Below are positions 47,420 through 54,534 of a stretch of 64,000 nt of DNA, one piece after another. How positions within the stretch are numbered: position 1 is the stretch's first letter; each line of letters starts with the position of its first letter. The DNA comes from an uncultured Lachnospiraceae bacterium (GTDB lineage Bacteria; Bacillota; Clostridia; Lachnospirales; Lachnospiraceae). Under the pieces are notes generated by a model. It saw only the letters and a list, made by a program, of their open reading frames with translations, did not search any database and was not told the DNA's origin. Position numbers and translations under genes: made by a program. The stretch is from positions 53,463-117,462 of the forward strand of contig CAMWFQ010000016.1 in NCBI GenBank assembly GCA_947173495.1, read 5' to 3'.

Positions 47420-48886
47420 ATGAAAAAGAAAAAAGTTTTAAGCCTGATCATGGCGACAGCTATGGTATTGTCCCTGGCAGGATGCGGCGGGAGCGATAAC
47501 AGTTCCTCCTCAGGATCTGATTCCTCCGCGGCAAGCGAAAGCGGGGATGCGGCAGCAGATACCGCAGATGATTCTGCAGCAGATTCGGGTGAGAGCGCTG
47601 CAAGCGGCGACGCAGTTACCGTTGAGGTATGGTCAAACAACCGTCATGACGAAACATACATGACTCAGAAGGTTGAGGAGTTCAACTCTACACATAGTGA
47701 TATCCAGATCAACTACACCATTATGGCTGACGACTGGTCCAATTCCATCCAGCTGGCCTATCAGGCAAATACGGCCCCGGATGTTATGGCAGTTTCCGCT
47801 TCCGACGGCCTGAAGCTGAGTGAGTGGGTAGGCGCAGGCATGTTTGAAAGTTTGACAAGCTATATCGAAGGAAGTGAAGATTTCAAGACAGTAACAGAAG
47901 CTCTTGACCATAAGTATGACTATTTAAACAGCATCGGCGATGACATTTACTGGGTACCTACCGGCGTTCGTTCTGGTACCAGAATCGAGTACAATATCGG
48001 TCTGCTGAAGGATGCAGGATATGATGCAGTACCCTCCACACTGGCGGAGATGGTGGAAGCGGCAGGCAAGATCACAGCCAATGGCGCGGGAAGCTACTAT
48101 GGCGTAGGATTTACACAGAACGGTTTCGGCAGATGGCTGGAAGGTATCGGTGAGATGAGCGGTCTCAATCACATGGGATATGACTATGAAAATGGTGTGT
48201 TTGATTTTACTGAGTGGGCGGAACTCCTTAAGCTGGGCAATCAGTTTTATGCGAACGGAGATGTTCTTCCCGGTTCCGAGACACAGGGCGTTGATAACAA
48301 CAGAGCGCTGTTTGCACAGGGAAGCTTCTGCTTCTGGGGCAACGCTTCTCAGGAAGCCGGCGTATTTACAGATCAGTTCCCCTGCAGTTTTGACTGGGGC
48401 GTAGCAGAGCTTCCTACTATGGAAGGCACTGTTAAGGGCGCACTGAGCTGCACACCGAACTTTGGATGGGCTATGCTTTCTTCTGCAAAGGACAAAGAAG
48501 CAGCATGGAAGGTGATCGAGTACTTCGGCAGCGAAGAGTTCCTGAAGGGATATTTTGAAGGCGGTTACAGCGCACCTCTCGGTTCCTATATGGCCGGAAA
48601 GATCGACGCTTCCAAGACCGGAAGACTGGGCGACTTCGCTCTGCAGGATTATGAAGATGTGTATCCTTCTGTACCTACTGTAATCGTAGACGGCGATGAT
48701 TATGCAATCACCATGTGGAATGTAATCCTGGGCAACCTGGATGCAGACGAAGCAGTGGCAGATTTAAATACCCGCTACAATGACGCTCTTGAGAGAGGAA
48801 TTGAGAACGGCAGCTGCCAGAGAGTGACCATTGCAGGATTTGACAAGCTTCATCCGTCAAAAGGAACAGCTGTATACGGCGAATAA
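47420..48886 (+). CDS. Extracellular sugar-binding lipoprotein
   Basis: The 488-residue precursor has the lipobox LAGC, a Ser/Asp/Ala-rich tether (about 25-75) and a family 1 solute-binding fold (VEVWSNNRHDETYMTQKVEEF; aromatic-rich pocket segments near the middle). It captures an oligosaccharide for the permeases at 49141 and 50108. AAAGGAG with 8-base spacing supports ATG 47420; a TTG at 47402 is in frame but unlikely. A terminator and a hairpin element separate it from the permeases. The mannosidase downstream suggests mannose-containing glycans. Confidence 0.93.
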   Translation: MKKKKVLSLIMATAMVLSLAGCGGSDNSSSSGSDSSAASESGDAAADTADDSAADSGESAASGDAVTVEVWSNNRHDETYMTQKVEEFNSTHSDIQINYTIMADDWSNSIQLAYQANTAPDVMAVSASDGLKLSEWVGAGMFESLTSYIEGSEDFKTVTEALDHKYDYLNSIGDDIYWVPTGVRSGTRIEYNIGLLKDAGYDAVPSTLAEMVEAAGKITANGAGSYYGVGFTQNGFGRWLEGIGEMSGLNHMGYDYENGVFDFTEWAELLKLGNQFYANGDVLPGSETQGVDNNRALFAQGSFCFWGNASQEAGVFTDQFPCSFDWGVAELPTMEGTVKGALSCTPNFGWAMLSSAKDKEAAWKVIEYFGSEEFLKGYFEGGYSAPLGSYMAGKIDASKTGRLGDFALQDYEDVYPSVPTVIVDGDDYAITMWNVILGNLDADEAVADLNTRYNDALERGIENGSCQRVTIAGFDKLHPSKGTAVYGE

Positions 48887-48905
48887 AACTCAGAAATCTA
48901 AATCA

Positions 48906-48933
48906 GGGGGCTTTCAGGAGGAGGCCCCCTTTT
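48906..48933 (+). terminator. Terminator between binding protein and permease genes
   Basis: GGGGGC (48906-48911) pairs with GCCCCC (48924-48929), followed by four T that merge into element copy C. Readthrough would be needed for the permeases if they lack their own promoter. Confidence 0.7.
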
Positions 48934-49016
48934 ATGCACACGGGCACCCAGAGGAAAATGTCAGCAGAAGCTGACGGGTGCCCGGCGCGCGAGCAGGGGA
49001 AAGCATCCCCTGCTCG
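48931..49016 (+). repeat. Terminator-adjacent hairpin element, copy C
   Basis: CGGGCACCC (48941-48949) pairs with GGGTGCCCG (48976-48984). Unpaired AGAGGAAAAT lies on the 5' side and the inner hairpin is GTCAGC-AGAA-GCTGAC (48960-48975). The second hairpin is perfect here: GAGCAGGGGA with TCCCCTGCTC (48991-49015). The stems differ in sequence from copies A and B but keep the same pairing. Confidence 0.85.
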
Positions 49017-49018
49017 AT

Positions 49019-49056
49019 TAACCAGAAGTCATAAACTTTTTTATGACTTCTGGTTA
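49019..49056. other. Perfect 17-base inverted repeat
   Basis: TAACCAGAAGTCATAAA (49019-49035) is perfectly complementary to 49040-49056 around a CTTT loop. No T-tract follows on the plus strand and none in the right place on the minus strand. It could be an operator, an mRNA-stabilising hairpin or the end of a small mobile element. It lies 85 bases before the permease gene. Confidence 0.75.
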
Positions 49057-49140
49057 TAAAAAAACGGCTACAGGTCAGGCATAATAGAATTTGTCAGGTT
49101 ACATAAATAAAACAATGTTTGATATGCAGGAGGGTTAGAT

Positions 49141-50094
49141 ATGAGTAATAAGGAGAAGGCTTCTTTACCGGCAAAACCCAAAAGGACGTTCGCACAGAAA
49201 CTGCAGCGTGCAAACTCCCGCGGGGATATAGCCACATTCTTTATGCTGGCTCCGTCAGTACTGTTGCTTTTGGTTACATCGGTTTATCCCTTTTTATGGA
49301 TTTTCCGGTATGTATGTTATGACTACAATGGTATGAACGCCTACTATACAGGGACACGTAATTTCACCAGGATGCTGAGCGACGCTTCCTTCTGGGGCAG
49401 TGTGGGCCATACGTTTGAATATGCACTTTTAAAGATTGTCTTTATTATCCCGCTGGCGCTGATTATGGCTGTTCTTATGAACCGTAAGATCAAAGGCTCA
49501 GGGCTGTTCCGTGGAATTTATTTCATGCCGACCATCATTTCCACAGCTGTGTCCGCAATGGTATTTACTTTTATCTTTGCCGCATACAACGGTATTCTCA
49601 ATGCAATCTTAAGAAGCACAGGAATCATCAGTCAGAATATCAACTGGCTGGGAGATCCCAAAACGGCCATGTGGTCGGTTATCATCGTAGCCATCTGGGG
49701 CGGCTTTGGTAATTATATGATCTATTTCATCTCCGGTATGGCAGGAATTTCCGAGGATGTATATGAATCCGCACAGATTGACGGTGCAAACGGTCTTCAG
49801 ACTTTCTGGAAGATCACGCTCCCCATGTTGAGCCCTATGTTAAAAATCATTCTGATGCTGGCTATTACCGGTGCATTCAAGGACTATGATTCCATCCTGG
49901 TATTGACCCAGGGCGGGCCCAATGACAGAACGAAGGTTATGTTCCTTTATATCTATCAGCTGATTTTCGGCAGCAACACGGCAGATCCACAGATCGGTTA
50001 CGGTACGGTCTTAAGTTTGACAGCTGCAGTGATCGTTGGTCTTGTAACCGCTGTTTACCAGTTCTTTGCACGGAAACTGGATGATGTAATGTAA
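49141..50094 (+). CDS. ABC importer permease, subunit 1
   Basis: The 317-residue protein has a charged N-terminus, six transmembrane helices and the EAA loop DVYESAQIDGANGLQTFWKITLP. It belongs to the UgpA/LacF-like carbohydrate permease group and pairs with the next gene. AGGAGG lies 7 bases before the ATG. Confidence 0.95.
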   Translation: MSNKEKASLPAKPKRTFAQKLQRANSRGDIATFFMLAPSVLLLLVTSVYPFLWIFRYVCYDYNGMNAYYTGTRNFTRMLSDASFWGSVGHTFEYALLKIVFIIPLALIMAVLMNRKIKGSGLFRGIYFMPTIISTAVSAMVFTFIFAAYNGILNAILRSTGIISQNINWLGDPKTAMWSVIIVAIWGGFGNYMIYFISGMAGISEDVYESAQIDGANGLQTFWKITLPMLSPMLKIILMLAITGAFKDYDSILVLTQGGPNDRTKVMFLYIYQLIFGSNTADPQIGYGTVLSLTAAVIVGLVTAVYQFFARKLDDVM

Positions 50095-50107
50095 AGGAGG
50101 GAGAAAA

Positions 50108-50974
50108 ATGAGTGGTGGTAAAGGAGTTTATTCTACACAGACAAAAATAGTCCGCGGACTTTTGTTCCTGTTTATGCTGATCATCGCACTGCTTACACTG
50201 TACCCGATCATCTATGTGGTGCTTGGTTCTTTCAAGGAAAACCAGGAGCTCTTAGTGGGCGGAACCAGTATTTTTCCCAAGCATTTTGTGATTGACAACT
50301 ATATTCAGGCATGGGAACAGGCGGACTTTGCGACCTATACAGGCAACAGCGTTTATCTGGCGTTTGGCGTTATGATTTTGTCCCTGCTGCTCTCCAGTAT
50401 GGCGGGATATGTTTTCTCAAGAAGGGATTTCAGAGGAAAAGAACTGATCTACGGACTGTTCGTGGCGTTTATGTTTATTAACGTGGGTTCCGTTTCCCTG
50501 CGTCCTCTGTTCGAGCTGGCAATCAAGCTGAAAATGAACACATCCCTGTTCAGCGTTATTCTGATTTCCGCCGGCGGCGGGCAGGCAACCTACATATTCC
50601 TGGTAAGGGGCTTTATGAATTCCATTCCCAAGGAACTGGATGAGGCGGCCAAGATCGACGGATGTACGTTTTTCCAGACATTCTACAGAGTGATGCTTCC
50701 GGTATTAAAGCCCATTCTGGCAACAGTAGCGCTCTTATCCTTCAGAGGAGGCTGGAATGAATACATTCTTCCGTTGGTATTTACCATGACCAATCAGGCG
50801 AAGAGGCCTTTGACCGTTGGAGTTAACATGCTGAAGAATGCCGGCGACGGTGCGGCAGCCTGGAATATCATGTTTGCAGGTGCGACCATTGCTATTATTC
50901 CGATCCTGTTTATTTATATCTGTGCAAGTAAATATTTTATCGAAGGACTTACAGCGGGTGCTGTTAAGGGTTAA
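50108..50974 (+). CDS. ABC importer permease, subunit 2
   Basis: The 288-residue protein has six transmembrane helices, the EAA loop ELDEAAKIDGCTFFQTFYRVMLP and the C-terminus KYFIEGLTAGAVKG, typical of UgpE/LacG-like permeases. It starts 13 bases after subunit 1 with AAAGGAGGG upstream. The next gene begins one base after its stop, so import and the unknown 829-residue protein are tightly linked. Confidence 0.95.
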   Translation: MSGGKGVYSTQTKIVRGLLFLFMLIIALLTLYPIIYVVLGSFKENQELLVGGTSIFPKHFVIDNYIQAWEQADFATYTGNSVYLAFGVMILSLLLSSMAGYVFSRRDFRGKELIYGLFVAFMFINVGSVSLRPLFELAIKLKMNTSLFSVILISAGGGQATYIFLVRGFMNSIPKELDEAAKIDGCTFFQTFYRVMLPVLKPILATVALLSFRGGWNEYILPLVFTMTNQAKRPLTVGVNMLKNAGDGAAAWNIMFAGATIAIIPILFIYICASKYFIEGLTAGAVKG

Positions 50975-50975
50975 T

Positions 50976-53465
50976 ATGGGAAGAATTATGAAATTTGAAT
51001 TAGACAGAGACGGCTATATTATGAAATATCTGGTATCCGGAAGGCGTGACCTGGAATTTCATGATGAGAGCCGTGATAACAATCAGCTCCGGTATGAAAA
51101 GTATTTAAGGAGCCTTGTAGCAACGTATGATACAGCTGCCGCAGCGGGGAATCCCGTTGCGGCAGATATTATAAGTGAGGAAGCCGGAAGCGAAGCGTTT
51201 TCCCGGATAAAGGTGGGCGCAGAAAGCCCTCTGGGAATGCCCTGGCGCTATTATGTATCCGGCGGAAATATTTTTGTAGACGATTCCGACTTTTATCTGG
51301 AGCCGCGTATTGTGGAAATGCTGGCTGCCACAAAGCTGCTTGCCGATGAAGATATGGAAGTATCTGTCAGGCTCTGGAGTTACGCGGCAGTGGAGGTATG
51401 GCTGAACGGGGAAAAGGCAGCCTGTATCGAAAAGCCGGTCTATAAGCCCATCAGCTGTGTAAAGGCTCTCTTCCGGCTGAAAAAGGGAGAGAATCTGGTC
51501 TATGTAAAGCTCAGGACCCTTGGCGTGAGGGATACCAGTATATCCTTTGCCATTCAGATCATGGAGAGAAGGAATCAGATTTTTTCTGCAATTCCCGACG
51601 AGGAGGGAGCCATGCCCTATATCAGGGCCGAGGAGCTTTTGGACAGCGGGATGTTGTCAGAAGGGCGTCTTTTCTTCCGGGAAGAGCTCCCTGCCGGGAG
51701 CCACATCAGGTATTTTACAGGAAACAGGGACTTTCGTGCCAGGGACAGGGGCGTCATTACGGAGAATGTAGAGGGACGGAAGGAAATTTTACTGAAAGAG
51801 TATGCCTTTTTCAGTGTTGCGGTTCCTGTGAAGAGAGAGGTGCTTGAGAGAAAATTTGAGAGAATCGAAATGCGGACGCCCTGCTTTTTACATACGCCTG
51901 AAGGAAAAAATCAGGAAGCCGTGCTGGAGAAGATCGGGGAAGTGGCTTCTCTGATCCGGGGAGAAGAGGATGGATTTGCCCTTTATCCCATGCTGGCACG
52001 GTATGCTCTGGGACAGCGGAAAGAGGAGGATATTGAAGAAATACGGGTTACCTTGAAGCAGATCAGCCGGAGAATGGATTGTGCGGATTTTATGACCTGC
52101 GGGCTGATCCGGTTGATGAGACTGTATGATCTGGGAGAGGAACTGAAAGAAGAAATCAGGAAGACCATGCTGGATTTCCGCTACTGGATGGATGAGGATG
52201 GATTTGATGGTATGTGCTTCTGGAGCGAGAACCATACCCTGATGTTTTATCAGACAGCCTATTTCTTCGGGGAGGAATATCCGGACGAGATTTTCAGACG
52301 CTCTGGCAAAACAGGAAGACAGCTCAGAGACGACGCCCGGAAGCGTATTCTGGAATGGCTCCGGGATGTGCTGACAGACGGCTTTGAGGAATTTAACAGC
52401 GGCGTTTATACAGCCATTACCTTTTCGGTGCTTTTGAACCTGGTGGATTTCGCGGAAGAAGAGATTGCAGAGAAGGCATCGGAGGCGGCGGATCTGATTC
52501 TGCGCACAATAGCCCGGCACTGCTTTAAAAACGTGATTATCTCTCCTCAGGGGCGGATTTACCGGAACGTGCTTTATCCCCATCTGCAGGGACTGCAGGC
52601 TCTTTTGCAATACATCGTTCCCGAAGCGCCTTATGTATACAATGAGTGGCTCTCAGCCTTTGCCGGAACCAGATATGAGATACCGGGGGATCTGCAGGAG
52701 ATCATGAGGCGGAAAGGGTGGCAGTCCTATCAGAGCTCCAATGCGGTGGTCGATCTGTACCGGACGGAAGATTATATGCTCACCAGTGTGGAATCTCCCA
52801 GGCGGGATGGAATCCGGCGAGTGTGGGAGCATCGCATGGAGGAGGCGGAGCGGGAGAGCTTTCATTATGTGAAATCCCTGAACGAGTGCTTCCATGGAAC
52901 CATGCAGTTTGAACCGGGTGTGTTTGGTTATCAGCAGCATATGTGGTATGCGGCGCTTGATCAGGACCTGGCGGTGTTTTCCAATCATCCGGGGCAGACC
53001 TGCGAGGCGAGGGGAGAATCCCGGCCCGGTTACTGGTACGGAAACGGAATCATGCCGGCGCTCAGGCAGAAGGACAATATGCTGGGGATCATTTATCAGA
53101 TACCGGATACCCACCCCATTCACTTTATCCATCTGTTCTGGAATAAGGCGGGCTTTGATGAAGAAATGCAGGAGGGCTCCTGGCTTTTCGGAAGAAAGGG
53201 AAAGGGCTGTATCGGGATCTGGTGCAGCAGTGTGCTGACGGATCATGACGATATGCTTTTTAACTGCGAAAAAAGAGCTTATGGAGACAGGATCGCCCTT
53301 GTATGCGTCTGCAGCGGGGAAGAGGAGGGAGAGAGTTTTTCTTCTTTCAAAAAGAGATGCGGGGAGATGCCGGTTTCCTTTGATGAAAAGGAAAGTACAC
53401 TGACCGTTCCGGAATTTTCACTTCATTTTGAGGCGGCTTTTAATCCCACTCAGTTTGTGGAATAA
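50976..53465 (+). CDS. Unrecognised 829-residue protein, candidate carbohydrate-active enzyme
   Basis: No family is recognised. The protein is cytoplasmic (no signal peptide). Its N-terminal third looks like beta-sandwich domains: VEVWLNGEKAA and KKGENLVYVKLRT resemble the sugar-binding jelly-roll of GH2-type proteins. The middle, about 350-600, is helix-rich like an (alpha/alpha) toroid with a striking FWSENHTLMFYQTAYFFGEEYP segment. The last 230 residues return to beta-strands. That order resembles polysaccharide lyases or glycoside hydrolases of toroid type. It begins one base after the permease gene, with AAGGG 5 bases before ATG 50976; ATG 50988 with GGAAG is possible. Its neighbours (sugar importer, GH38 mannosidase) argue for glycan breakdown. 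Confidence 0.65.
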   Translation: MGRIMKFELDRDGYIMKYLVSGRRDLEFHDESRDNNQLRYEKYLRSLVATYDTAAAAGNPVAADIISEEAGSEAFSRIKVGAESPLGMPWRYYVSGGNIFVDDSDFYLEPRIVEMLAATKLLADEDMEVSVRLWSYAAVEVWLNGEKAACIEKPVYKPISCVKALFRLKKGENLVYVKLRTLGVRDTSISFAIQIMERRNQIFSAIPDEEGAMPYIRAEELLDSGMLSEGRLFFREELPAGSHIRYFTGNRDFRARDRGVITENVEGRKEILLKEYAFFSVAVPVKREVLERKFERIEMRTPCFLHTPEGKNQEAVLEKIGEVASLIRGEEDGFALYPMLARYALGQRKEEDIEEIRVTLKQISRRMDCADFMTCGLIRLMRLYDLGEELKEEIRKTMLDFRYWMDEDGFDGMCFWSENHTLMFYQTAYFFGEEYPDEIFRRSGKTGRQLRDDARKRILEWLRDVLTDGFEEFNSGVYTAITFSVLLNLVDFAEEEIAEKASEAADLILRTIARHCFKNVIISPQGRIYRNVLYPHLQGLQALLQYIVPEAPYVYNEWLSAFAGTRYEIPGDLQEIMRRKGWQSYQSSNAVVDLYRTEDYMLTSVESPRRDGIRRVWEHRMEEAERESFHYVKSLNECFHGTMQFEPGVFGYQQHMWYAALDQDLAVFSNHPGQTCEARGESRPGYWYGNGIMPALRQKDNMLGIIYQIPDTHPIHFIHLFWNKAGFDEEMQEGSWLFGRKGKGCIGIWCSSVLTDHDDMLFNCEKRAYGDRIALVCVCSGEEEGESFSSFKKRCGEMPVSFDEKESTLTVPEFSLHFEAAFNPTQFVE

Positions 53466-53481
53466 GCCTGAATCATATTCT

Positions 53482-53516
53482 CACAGAATGCGCAAACGCC
53501 GCATTCCTGAGCTGTG
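53482..53516 (+). other. Intergenic hairpin before the cupin gene
   Basis: GAATGCG (53486-53492) pairs with CGCATTC (53500-53506), extended by CACAG with CTGTG (53512-53516) across a small bulge. No T-tract follows, so it is probably an mRNA 3' structure of the preceding gene. Confidence 0.5.
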
Positions 53517-53581
53517 AATCATAACGAATAATTCTTCCGGCACAGACAATGTGCGGAGATTGTATGGAGAAAGGAGTCAAA

Positions 53582-53902
53582 ATGTTTGTATTGAATAAAG
53601 AATGCGGCGTCACCAACTGCGAGCCGGGCGTTACCAGAAAGGTAATGGGATATACGGACGGGGTAATGATGTGCGAGATCAGCTTCGAGACAGGCGCAAA
53701 AGGAAACGTACACACCCATCCCCACACCCAGGTCACCTATGTGGCGGAGGGAAAATTTGAATTTACCGTAGATGGAGAGACAAAAGTGGTCTCAAAGGGG
53801 GACTGCGTCCTCATGCCGCCGGAGGCCGTCCACGGAACAGTATGCCTGGAGGCCGGGAAGCTGGTGGACGTGTTTACGCCGAAGAGAGATGATTTTATAT
53901 AG
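53582..53902 (+). CDS. Small single-domain cupin protein
   Basis: The 106-residue protein is a conserved-barrel cupin. Motif 1 is GNVHTHPHTQVTYVAEGKFEF, with histidines as metal ligands, and motif 2 is GDCVLMPPEAVHG. Such proteins serve as sugar isomerase-like enzymes, mutarotase-like proteins or effector-binding proteins; none can be chosen. AAAGGAG with 5-base spacing supports ATG 53582. It lies between the unknown 829-residue protein and the tandem structured repeats. Confidence 0.88.
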   Translation: MFVLNKECGVTNCEPGVTRKVMGYTDGVMMCEISFETGAKGNVHTHPHTQVTYVAEGKFEFTVDGETKVVSKGDCVLMPPEAVHGTVCLEAGKLVDVFTPKRDDFI

Positions 53903-53903
53903 A

Positions 53904-54230
53904 AGCAGCGGTACTGGAATCAGCAGCGAAGCAGAAGTGCCCGGCTCAATTTACGGATGCGGAAGCAGCCGGAAATATGAGCCAGAGAAAGGGGCACTGA
54001 TGCGAAGCAGCGGTACTGGAATCAGCAGCGAATCAGAGGGACGCGGCACAATTTCCAGTCACGAAAGTGAATGGGAATTCGTGCCAGACAAAGGCGTCCC
54101 GAAGAGCAGCTGCGGTACTGGAATCAGCAGCGAATCAGAGGGACGCGGCACAATTTCCAGTCACGAAAGTGAATGGGAATTTGTGCCAGACAAAGGCGTC
54201 CCGAAGAGCAGCTGCGGTACTGGAATAGGA
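53904..54230 (+). repeat. 102-base tandem array of GNRA-capped hairpins
   Basis: GGTACTGGAAT recurs at 53910, 54012, 54114 and 54216, exactly 102 bases apart: three units and the start of a fourth. Units 2 and 3 are almost identical; unit 1 is diverged. Each unit folds the same way (53936-53998, 54038-54100, 54140-54202). Unit 1 has AGTGCCC/GGGCACT and GGCTC/GAGCC; units 2-3 have GGGACGC/GCGTCCC and GGCAC/GTGCC, so both strands of each helix changed together. All have an unpaired 3' AGASAAAG and a GNRA loop (GGAA or GAAA). A 116-codon frame (ATG 53889 to TAG 54239) also crosses the array, but it has no good ribosome binding site. Confidence 0.85.
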
Positions 54231-54238
54231 GGTTTATA

Positions 54239-54472
54239 GTGGAAAATTATATTAATAATACGATAGCGCCCAGAATCCGTGGAGACGGCGGCTGGGTAGA
54301 ATTTGTCTCCTGTGAAAACGGGGAGCTTACCCTGATCTTTCGGGGAGAGTGTTCAAAATGTATCATTCTGGACAGGTGTCTTGACTGGATCCGTCAGGAG
54401 ATAAAGCGGGATTTAAACGAGGATGTCACCATAATACCGAAGCGTGTCAAGCCTTTTTTCTGGGATAATTAA
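54239..54472 (+). CDS. NifU C-terminal-like iron-sulfur protein
   Basis: The 77-residue protein is a stand-alone NifU C-terminal-like domain: a beta-strand region (GGWVEFVSCENGELTLIF), then the cluster-binding CxxC in GECSKC (C38, C41) and an amphipathic helix. Such domains carry or transfer Fe-S clusters. The GTG start at 54239 follows AGGAGG, and that ribosome binding site lies in the last partial unit of the tandem array, so the array reaches right up to the gene. Its presence among glycan genes is unexpected. It is close to its normal minimal length. Confidence 0.8.
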   Translation: MENYINNTIAPRIRGDGGWVEFVSCENGELTLIFRGECSKCIILDRCLDWIRQEIKRDLNEDVTIIPKRVKPFFWDN

Positions 54473-54534
54473 CAGGTGGGATTAATTTGTGCCGACGCCC
54501 CAATTTGCAGGTGTTGGCAGCATGGAGGATTATT

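Noticed and set aside
53995..54006. Hammerhead-like CTGATG and GAA string in the first array unit
   Set aside because: The flanking helices and the second conserved core segment are absent, and units 2 and 3 lack the string.
53904..54230. CRISPR array
   Set aside because: The whole 102-base unit repeats, with no unique spacers of constant length, and no cas genes are present.
53889..54239. 116-codon protein-coding frame through the tandem array
   Set aside because: It is possible but poorly supported: weak ribosome binding site, overlap with the cupin end, and unit differences that follow RNA helices rather than codon positions.
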